Assembly: GCF_025698545.1 (NCBI RefSeq)
Contig: NC_068571.1
Location: 41,325,733 to 41,389,732, forward strand
Length of the DNA stretch: 64,000 nucleotides
From: Gossypium raimondii
Taxonomy: Eukaryota; Streptophyta; Magnoliopsida; Malvales; Malvaceae
Reading direction: 5' to 3'
In this document: positions 55,940 through 64,000 of the stretch, piece after piece
How positions within the stretch are numbered: position 1 is the stretch's first letter
Layout of the letters: each line of letters begins with the position of its first letter
Translations under genes and position numbers: made by a program
Notes under the pieces: model-generated
What the model was told of the DNA's origin: nothing
What the model saw: the letters and a program-made list of their open reading frames with translations, nothing else
Databases searched by the model: none

Positions 55940-56067
55940 TTGTGACGTCTGTGACGAAAAATAACAAAAAGGATTGTTTTGTAAATTTTTGAAAGTTGAG
56001 TGACTAAAATGAAACCTAGGTGACTGTTTTGTCAGCTATCCCAAAGTTGGGTAACTGTTGGTGTACC
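55940..56067. repeat. Right terminal inverted repeat of the second MULE
   Basis: Complementary to 51353-51490 over most of its length (GAAACCTAGGTGACTGTTTT, AAGTTGGGTAACTGTTGG). The tip is shorter than the left end. Confidence 0.8.
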
Positions 56068-56204
56068 TTTTTACTTTTCAATTTCAGTTGTATCTTTAGT
56101 TACAACTCATAATACAATCAATCAACATCTCATCACTAACAATTGGTATCAAAGTTAGTTTCTAGATAATTTTGGGGAAGATCTTGTTGTTGATTTGTCG
56201 TTGT
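56068..56204 (+). mobile_element. MULE target duplication, end of the split Copia LTR and its primer-binding site
   Basis: 56068-56077 is the right copy of TTTTTACTTT. The Copia LTR then resumes and ends ATCACTAACA at 56141. TGGTATCAAAG follows at 56144, a Met-type primer-binding site. About 60 bp of internal leader remain before the next LTR-like start at 56205. Confidence 0.7.
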
Positions 56205-59200
56205 TGTTGATTAATGCCAAGTTAAAGTTGGTTGCATTGAAAGCCATAAAAAAAGCCACCAGGCTAGTAGTTGCAAGTTGGAAAATTATTAAAGGGATAA
56301 TTGTTGTTTTAGTCTCTTACATTAATAGGTTATTTATAGTTTTGTCCCTGAAATTCAACTATTTAGCATTTAAAATAATCTCAATCCCAAAATCATTCCA
56401 TAATTAGAGAAGTTACAAAGTTTTAGATAGTTTTGTTTCTCCTTTTATTAGGATAGAATTTTAATTGTTTTCTCCTTGTTCAATTGAGAGAAATTGTAAT
56501 TCCTAGTTTTCTTATAATGAAATTAATCTATCATTGCTTATGGGTTTTTTCATTATATTAATTAAGGGTTTTTCCACGTAAAATTTGTGTCATTCTTATT
56601 TTCACTGTTATTCTCTCAAATTATCAGTTGCAATTTTGCTCTATTCAACGATCGTATTCGTAACAAGTGTTATCAGAGCCAGGTTTGAGTGTGTATATCT
56701 ACTTATCACATTCTCTGTGGTTGCCACTGAAAGGTGGATCCTCCACAATAGAAAGTAAATTAGATTATTACTTTCTCATCGAAGTTGATGGCCACTATTC
56801 ACATCAAATAGTGAAATAATGGGAGCTATATGCTATAAAAGCAATAACAACACAATTTGAGATTGAAAGGTTCAACAGGAGTAATTTCTCATTGTGAAAG
56901 TTAAAGATAAAGGATATCTTAAGGAAAGACAATTGCCTAGTAGCTATCAGTGATAGGTTGATAGATTTTACAAATGATAACAAATGGAGCAAGATGGACG
57001 GGAATGCTATTGCGTATCTTCATTTAACATTAGCAGATGATCTATTGTCAAGCATAGAAAAGATGAAGATAACAAAGGAGATTTAAGATATCTCACCAAA
57101 TTGTACGAGGCCAAATCACTGCACAATAAAAATTTCTTTAAAAGGAAACTCTACACTTTTCGAATGTTCGAATCTACTTCAGTGACAGAGCACTTAAACA
57201 CGTTGAATACTTTATTTTCTCAGGTTACATCTCTAAGCTATAAAATAGAGCCATAAGAACGTGTTGAACTTCTACTTCAAAGCCTACCTGATTTGTATGA
57301 CCAACTCATCATCAACTTGACAAACATCTTTATGGATTATCTAGTCTTTGATGTTGTTGCATCTACTATTTTGGAAGAAAAAATCAGTGTAAGAACAATA
57401 AAGATAGACAAACAAATCATAACATACAGAGTCTTTAACGGTGATGAGAGGAAGATCAATAGAACATGGGCAAAGTGGGAGTCACAATCATGGTAGATCA
57501 AAATTGAGAAGTAAGAAGAAATTAAAGTGCTACAATTGTGGCAAGAAGGGCCACTTGAAGAGGGATTGATGGAGTTTACCTAAAAATTCTAATCCTTAAG
57601 GAAATATTACAAACATTTTAGATGATGGAAATGCTCTCAGTTGTGAAGCACCAACAACTATAGAAGGTAGGAAAAGATTTACAGATGTATGGCTTATTGA
57701 CTCGGGAGCCACATATCACATGACCTTTAGAAGAAAATGGTTTCGTCATTATGAACCTGTCTCAGAAGGATCTATTTAAAGTTGCAATAATCATGACTTG
57801 GAGATCATTGGCATTGAAACTATCAAACTGAAGATGTATGATAGAACAATTCAAACTGTTTGAGAAATACGACATGTGGAAGGCCTAAAGAAAAGTGTAT
57901 TATCCTACGAATTATTGGATGATAGTGCCAGTAAAATTGAAAGTGTGAAAGGAGTTATGGAAGTGTTCCATAAAGCATTTGTGGTAATGAAAGGAGAAAA
58001 TATAGCAGCAAATTTATATATGCTGAAAAGAGAGACTTTGCAAGAAGTAGAAGCATTTGTTGCCTCGTGTAGTTCAAATTTTGCAATGCTATGGCATTAG
58101 AAACTTAGACACATGTTAGAACAAGGAAAGAAAATCCTTATGGAACAAAAGCTACTTCTAGGTCTAACAAAGGTATCACTTCTTTTGTGTGAACATTTTA
58201 TTGTAAGTAAGTAATATCGTTTAAGTTTCAACACATCAAATTCTAGAAGCAAGGCTACTATAGAAACTGATGTTTTCATTCTGATGTACGAAAAGCACCA
58301 ATTTCATCCCTAGGCAGAGCAAAGTATTTTTTTTCCCATTCATTGATGACTACTCTAGAAGATTTTAGGTATACCCTATTAAGAGGAAGGCATATGGGTT
58401 TTCGACCTTCAAAACTTTCAAAGTGTGATTGGAACTTGATTCTGGAAATAAGATCAAGTGTTTCAGAACAGATAATGGAGGAGAATATACAAGTGGTCAA
58501 TTTGATGAATTTTGTAAGAAAGAAGGCATCAAACGACAGTTCACAGTGGTATACACTCCTTAAAAAAATGGAATGGCAGAACAGATGAACAAAACTTTGT
58601 TAGAAAGAACAAAAGCAATGTTGGGAGCTATGAGCCTAGAGAAAACTTTTTGGGTAGAAGCAGTCAATATCGCATGTTATTTGGTGAATTAGGCTCCATC
58701 AACTGCAATTGAGTTGAAGACACCGGTGGAGATATGGACTGGTAAACCAGTTAATTATTCAAACCTTCATATATTTGGAAGTATTGTGTACGTGATGTAC
58801 AATGCCCAAGAAATTGCAAAGTTGGATCTAAAATCCAAAAAATATAAATTCTTGGGGTATTTTGATGGAGTAAAGGGGTATCGCTTGTGGGATCTCACTA
58901 CCTGCAAAGTTATAATATGCAAAGATGTTATCTTTGTAAAAGATAAGCTACAAAAAAAAACAATATGATAGCACTTCAAAAGAAAAGTCAAAGGTTGTAA
59001 TGATATAGGTGGAAAGAAGTTTGAACAAAATGATTCTTTTGAATTAGAACTTGAGCATGAGGAATTAGAACCAGAGAATTCTGAAGCTCTAACAATTCGC
59101 CATTCAAATAGTGTAAAAAGGCGTCTCAATTGGCACTCAAATTATGTTATGGAAGACAATATTGCATAATTTTCTTTTTACAAAGGATGGAGGGCAATTA

Positions 59201-60285
59201 ACTTTCCAAGAGGCAATGAACAACTTAGATGCTTTTCAGTGGATGGTAGCAATGCAAGAAGAAATTGAAGCTCTTCATAAAAATAATACCTAGGAACTTG
59301 TGTCTCCACCAAAAAGAAGGAAGACTGGTGACAATCAAGTGGAGAGTATCGTGCAAGACTGGTGATAAAAGGATATGCTCAGAAAGAAGACTAATTTAAT
59401 GAAATATTTTCTCTTGTGGTACGATTGACAACAGTTTGGATGGTCTTGGCAATGTGTGCTACATTAGATTAGTTAGATGTTAAAACTACTTTTCTTCATG
59501 GAGATCTTGAAGAAGAAATTTATATGCTTCAACCTGTAGGATTTGAATAAAACGGAAAGGAGAACTTAGTTTGCAGGTTGAACAAATCTTTTTACCGTCT
59601 AAAACAAGCATCGAGGTGTTTGTACAAGAGATTTGATTCTTTTATCACGAGCCTTGGATACAATAGACTTAATGCAGACCCTTCTGCTTATTTCAAGAGG
59701 TTTGATGAAAAATATTTTGTTATTTTGTTGTTATACGTAGATGACATGTTGGTCGCATGCCTTCATAAAGATCATATTGAAAAATTAAAGGCACAATTAG
59801 CTAGGGAATTCAAAATGAAGGACTTGGGACCAACAAACAAGATTCTAGGAGTGTAATTACACCAAGATAGAAGTAATAGGAAGATTTGGCTTTCACAAAA
59901 GAATTACTTGAAGAAGATCTTGTCACGATTCAACATGCAAGCTTGTAAGTCAATTTCTACACCTCTTCCTATTAACTTCAGATTATCCTCCAGTATGAGT
60001 CCTAGCAGTGAAGAAGAGAGGATAGAGATGTCTTAAGTACCGTATGTATCAGTAGTGGGAAGGTTAATGTTTGCTATGATTTGTACAAGACCAGACATTG
60101 CACAAGCAGTGGGAGTGGTTAGTTGGTACATGGCAAATCTAGGTAAAGAGAATTGGAATGTTGTAAAAAAGATCCTAAGATATATCAAGGAAACCTTAAA
60201 TGTTGTATTATTTTACGGAGGATCAAACTTTCTTATTAGTGGGTATGTCGATTTTGATTATAAAAAAATTAATTATTTTGATTAT
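56205..60285 (+). mobile_element. Second Copia element, 3'-truncated and heavily mutated
   Basis: A probable 5' LTR runs from TGTTGATTAATGCC (56205) to ATTCGTAACA (about 56665). Next comes the primer-binding site TGTTATCAGAGCC (about 56668-56680), which resembles initiator-Met TGGTATCAGAGCC. Gag, protease, integrase, reverse transcriptase and part of RNase H follow in the normal Copia order to about 60270. The 3' part of RNase H, the polypurine tract and the 3' LTR are absent. It was inserted just inside, or next to, the primer-binding site of the split Copia element upstream. Confidence 0.82.
56730..60275 (+). pseudogene. Copia gag-pol polyprotein relic
   Basis: Order along the plus strand: gag with LKIKDILRKDNCLVAISDRL (near 56910) and IAYLHLTLADDLLSSIEKMK; CCHC knuckle CYNCGKKGHLKRD at 57528, whose last Cys is a TGA stop; protease WLIDSGATYHMTFRRKWF (57692); pre-integrase and integrase (GEYTSGQFDEFCKKEGIKRQ near 58478; NGMAEQMNKTLLERTKAMLG; GKPVNYSNLHIFGSIVYVMY; YKFLGYFDGVKGYRLWDLTT); reverse transcriptase (LDVKTTFLHGDLEEEIYMLQ near 59475; LLLYVDDMLVACLHKDHIEK near 59730); RNase H linker (VVGRLMFAMICTRPDIAQAV; NWNVVKKILRYIKETLNVVL), ending SGYVDFDYKK at 60267. 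At least fifteen stops or shifts occur. It is not functional. Confidence 0.85.
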
Positions 60286-60419
60286 TTATTAGTTTCCATT
60301 TTACCATATTCAAATGAAAATGACATTAAGGAGAGATAGAAGATATGTTTAATGATCATTAGTTAGTTTTATGATATTTATATCTTAAATTTATTTTTTT
60401 ATTCAACTTATTTTTTAAT

Positions 60420-60424
60420 ATCTT
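60420..60424. repeat. Left 5-bp target-site duplication (ATCTT)
   Basis: ATCTT directly before TGTAACAGC; the same five bases follow the right end at 63668-63672. Confidence 0.75.
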
Positions 60425-63400
60425 TGTAACAGCTTGATTTTGACCCTAATCGGAACAGTAGTTTCGGGACCACAAATTTGAGCCTAAAAAATATTTTAAT
60501 ATTATTTTCTGTGTTTATTATGTGTGAAATTTTCATGTTTTAATTTCGTCGTTTAAGTGTCCGATAAAATAAAAGGGCATAATCGTGTAAAATAAAAAAT
60601 TAGTGGTTATTTTTAAAAGGGCCGAATAGTGGTTGTTCTTTTAATATGGAGGTTTTATGTTGCAATTTGACCATTGAAATATTGAGTGGAAAATTTTGGA
60701 CTTATAATATATGGTTTTATAATTAACTAATAAAGGTTAAATTAGTAAATAAAATATTATAATGTATTTATAATAAAACAAAACATAAATTAAAAGCATT
60801 ATCATGTTCATCTTGCCGAAAGTTGCTAAAGAAAAAGAAAAGAAAAGAGCGTTGAAGCATTCGGCCATTACTAAGCTCAATCAAGGTATATTTTTGTTTC
60901 GGTTTTTGATAATTTTTAAGTTTTTGAGATCGTTGCTTCGAATACTACAAGACTCATGCTGTAATTTTTGAATTTGATGATGATTTTGTGTTTTTCCATG
61001 GATGATAGCTTGTGATTTTTGTTGTTTGATGGTAGAAAATATAATATATATGTTAGATTAACATGTTTTGTCTTTGGATTTTTGATGAATCTGAGTAATT
61101 TGGATTAAATTGTGAAAATAATATTTTGAGGGACTAAAATGTGAAGTAAATGAAATATATGGATTTGCATGAAACAAGTAAATATTCGGCCAAGCATGGG
61201 TAATGTGAAATTTTTATGTATTTTGTGTTTTAATCAATAGGGACTAAATTGCAAAAAGTGTAAAATGTCAGGGGGAAAATGGTAATTTGCCAATTTATGT
61301 GTTTTTGGATTAAATGGAATGAATGTGTGATTAAATTAGTTAAATTTGAATTTATTTAGATCAAGAACGAAAGAAAATAGAATTAGATTGGGAGAAATCG
61401 AAAGTTATCGAATAGTCGATTATATCGTCTGACAACTCCGAGGTAAGTCTATAAGCATATAAATGCTGTTAAATTTACAGATATATAAATGTTATTTTTT
61501 GAATTGAATTTTGTGGATATATATGTGTATTGGCCGAATGTGTGATAAGCTAGGAAGTTTTATTTCATGTTCGATTCGATCAAGATACGTTGTCCGAAAG
61601 CCCCGTATGAACCCTAGGAATAGTTAGGATACATATATCATGACATAGGATTCCGATATGTGTTTTCGTGTAAGACCACGTCTGGGACGTTGGCATCGAC
61701 TTGTGTTTACGTGTAAGACCCTATTTGGGACAGTGGCATCAATATATGATTACATGTAAGACCATGTCCGGGACGTTGGCATTGTACTAGCCTTCTGACT
61801 ATCCGCGTATCTTTTTTAATTCCAAACGGTTCAACGGGCAATGTGAAGTAAAGACAGAATGTGAAATCGAATTAAAAAGTTCAGGTATGTATTCATACTA
61901 TGTTATGAAATTAAGGTAAGTTGTATACTTGAATTGAGGATTTAAGGTTATGTGAGATATGAATTATGTGTTAGCACAATTGAACTTATAAGTGATTCGG
62001 CCTACTAATGTATTTGTAATATTATAAGTGATTCGGCATAATGATATAGTTGTAATATTTAAAAGTGATAATTATTTATGTTTATAAGTATTTGTGCATT
62101 TAGCTTTATGATGATAAATGCTAATTTATATTTAGTAACATATAAACTTGTGAGTGTGATATGAGTATATTTAATTAAGGTTTGGATTGACTTGGTTATT
62201 TGATTTAGTGTTAATGTTCATATGATTAATGTTCGCTTATGACTTACTAAGCTGCGAAAGCTTACTGTGTATATGTTTATTATTCGTTTTATAGATTTTG
62301 GAAGTTGGTTACGAGCTCAGGGATCGTCAGAGAAGGCTATCACACTATCGACTTATTTTGGTATTTTGTTAAAATTTGAATTCAATCTTATGGCATGTAT
62401 AGCATAGCTGAAATGCTTGATTTTGGGTTATGTAATATTGAGCCATGCGAAAATGGCTTATTTCTTTTGGTTAAGTTTAGTATCTATGCCTTTGAATATA
62501 ATGGATTTATTTGATGCTTGAGTTATTTAAATTCAGTCATGGTATGATTATGTGTGACTTGTTTAATATATTTTGTTAATGATCGATTGAATTAAGTTAT
62601 GGTTTAAGCTTGTATCGAAAGTTTTATGTATGTCATATATGTGTGGTGTGCTTAGTATATGCTTATAGTTTAAATTAGCAAGCTTAATACCGAATATATA
62701 AATGTTTGTGATGTTTGATATATATATAAATGATTCGGTAAAGGGGTAATGATAAGCACATTATATATTCGACTATGATGCTAAGTTGTTTAAGTTCGGT
62801 TTTATGTGTTTTTGATTTAATACTTGATGTGTTGGTTTTAGCAATTCGGCTATGGCTTGTTTGTATGTGAAGTATGGTTGCTAAGTTTAGTTAATAATGT
62901 GGAAAATGTTTTGATATATATATATACATATGTACTTATATAGGTTCGGTTATAGCATATAGGTGGAGTAAATTGACATGTCCGGTTAATCATTGAAATT
63001 GAATATGGTTTAAGTTCATTCAGGAAGTACTAGTATGTATTTATATAAGTATGATGTATTTGGTAATAAGATATATGTAATGAATATGATTCGATTATGG
63101 TTTATTATGGATTCATTTATAATGTATAGTTTGATTTATGGATAGGCTTGAAAGTGGTAAATGATGTGTAGTTATATTCGGCTAGTGATGGGTAAAACGA
63201 ATAGATATATCTATGATATGTTTAATTGTGGTTTGTTATTTAAATGTTGAATGATTGGTTTCGAAATGTGATAAAAAAAATGTGGTAGTAAAATTCGGCC
63301 TTAGTAAATGGTTCATTTTGATAAGCATGTGAGTTGGGTGTAATATTTGCCTATTTATGATCGAATATGTTAAATTTTATTATTGATATATTCAATTTTT

Positions 63401-63667
63401 TTAAAGCATGACTTGTATATATACTTTAAGTAGTAAAGCATAATTTGGTTTTAGTTGGTTAAGTGAATTATAGGTATAAAATTTATTTGAATGTGTTTTG
63501 ATTTATACGTTGCTTTATATTGTTATTAAATATAAAATGCATATGTATTGATGTGATTGAATTACGAAATAAGAAATGTAGTAAATGTCTGTCTTGATCT
63601 GTGCTATGTCCGGTAATGCCTTATAACCCTAATCCGGTGACGGACACGGGTTAGGGGTGTAATTACA
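60425..63667 (+). mobile_element. 3.24-kb non-coding LTR-like element (very large solo LTR or LARD-type)
   Basis: Begins TGTAACAGCTTGATTTTGAC and ends GGGTGTAATTACA. It is flanked by a perfect 5-bp duplication ATCTT, as expected of LTR-retrotransposon insertion. The opening words (CCCTAATCGGAACAGT, TTTCGGGACCAC) and the closing words (TGTCCGGTAATGCC, CCGGTGACGGACACGGGTTA) match, from memory, a common Malvaceae Gypsy-type LTR. There is no coding sequence on either strand. The length and the single pair of termini suggest a solo LTR, but an internal-deletion product cannot be excluded. It holds a short tandem repeat at 61660-61788. Confidence 0.75.
61660..61788. repeat. Three-copy 43-bp tandem repeat inside the LTR-like element
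   Basis: Three copies start at about 61667, 61710 and 61753 with CGTGTAAGACC (CATGTAAGACC in the third). They share TGGGAC(G/A)(T/G)TGGCATC and a GTG/ATTTAC linker. Confidence 0.75.
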
Positions 63668-63672
63668 ATCTT

Positions 63673-63884
63673 AATATTTAAAATTTAGGGAAGCAAAATT
63701 TAAGTTGTGATTTTTAATACTATTAGGACTAAAAGTGTGTTTGATAAATTATTGAAAATTTTTATTTTTGAAAATTTTCGTTTTATTGAAAATGAAAAAT
63801 TGCAACATTTAATATTTTAAATGTGTTTGATAATCATTTTAATTTTTTGCTTAATATAAAATTTTCAACAAAAAAAGTGTTAAT
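63673..63884. other. AT-rich linker between two LTR-like elements
   Basis: About 210 bp with palindromic TGAAAATTTTTATTTTTGAA and TTCGTTTTATTGAAAATGAA stretches. No gene or element terminus was recognised apart from the flanking ones. Confidence 0.4.
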
Positions 63885-64000
63885 TGTAACGACCCGATAG
63901 TCAGGAGTGTCGAAAAGTGCATTTTTCGAACTCTGTTTTCGTAAATTGGACTCGTAATCCTAAATATTTATTAAAAACATTTACAAAGTTAGTTGTGTAG
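63885..64000 (+). mobile_element. Start of another Gypsy-type LTR, cut by the window end
   Basis: Begins TGTAACGACCCGATAGTCAG and continues GTGTCGAAAAGTGCATTTTT, CGAACTCTGTTTTCGTAAAT. I recognise this as the usual opening of a cotton-type Gypsy LTR. Only 116 bp are visible. Confidence 0.6.

Larger units (their letters stand above)
51353..56067. mobile_element. 4.7-kb Mutator-like element with a broken MURA-type transposase
   Basis: The ends are inverted repeats of roughly 100-150 bp. The left reads GGGTAAATTACACCAACAGT. The complement of the right reads GGTACACCAACAGTTACCCA. Both continue GCTGACAAAA(T/C)AGTCACCTA, GGTTTCATTT and AGTCACTCAACTTTC. The right end lacks about six bases near the tip. 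A perfect 10-bp duplication (TTTTTACTTT) lies outside. The interior holds a spliced transposase gene (52497-54773) with stops and a missing N-terminus, plus several tandem repeats. The region 54774-55900 is non-coding. The insertion split a Copia LTR, so it is younger than that LTR. Confidence 0.9.

Noticed and set aside
1..64000. tRNA, rRNA or other structured RNA genes
   Set aside because: I scanned by eye for tRNA-like arms and box A/B sequences and found nothing convincing. A covariance-model search would be needed to exclude them.

Overview
This window is nuclear DNA from a flowering plant. It is AT-rich, has spliced genes with GT..AG introns, and most of it is layered transposable elements (TEs). 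The TE families (CACTA, Mutator-like elements or MULEs, Copia, LTR sequences beginning TGTAACATCCC or TGTAACGACCC) and a plant-mobile-domain MULE resemble those I know from cotton and other Malvaceae. A Gossypium-like genome is therefore my inference, not something the sequence proves.

Only three host genes look intact. At 18890-21135 (+) lies a three-exon ankyrin-repeat membrane protein (PGG domain, close to Arabidopsis At5g02620). At 44869-47364 (+) lies an intronless CrRLK1L receptor kinase very close to HERKULES1. At 50294-50749 (-) lies a 151-residue basic plant protein of unknown function. They do not form an operon or an obvious pathway. The kinase and the ankyrin protein are both membrane signalling proteins, but nothing here links them.

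Layout. 1-4003: right part of a CACTA-type element carrying pieces of a ubiquitin-conjugating enzyme gene and of a MAP3K-epsilon gene, flanked by hairpin-rich arrays. 4.0-9 kb: intergenic, with one MITE and a decayed LINE. 9-18 kb: AT-rich intergenic DNA, LTR-like sequence and a Copia gag/protease relic. 18.4-21.2 kb: ankyrin gene. 23.7-34.4 kb: Copia relic and a second TE, interrupted by a 7.65 kb MULE (26078-33729) with a 9-bp target duplication. That MULE carries a decayed plant-mobile-domain gene (+), a 1.2 kb telomere-like minisatellite and a MuDR-type transposase gene (-). 34384-40438: Copia element with both LTRs and a gag-pol deletion. 40811-41235: plastid ndhJ insert. 41913-42569: short non-autonomous MULE with a 9-bp duplication. 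42608-43240: solo LTR. 44.6-47.6 kb: receptor kinase. 47.6-48.6 kb: unidentified gene relic. 50.3-50.9 kb: small gene. 51.0-60.3 kb: a 4.7 kb MULE (10-bp duplication) inside a Copia LTR, followed by a second, 3'-truncated Copia. 60425-63667: 3.24 kb non-coding LTR-like element with a 5-bp duplication. 63885-64000: start of another LTR.

Every TE coding region examined carries frameshifts, stops or deletions, so none looks autonomous. The most unusual object is the plant-mobile-domain MULE with its telomere-like internal satellite; the most informative are the nested insertions, whose order can be read from the target duplications.
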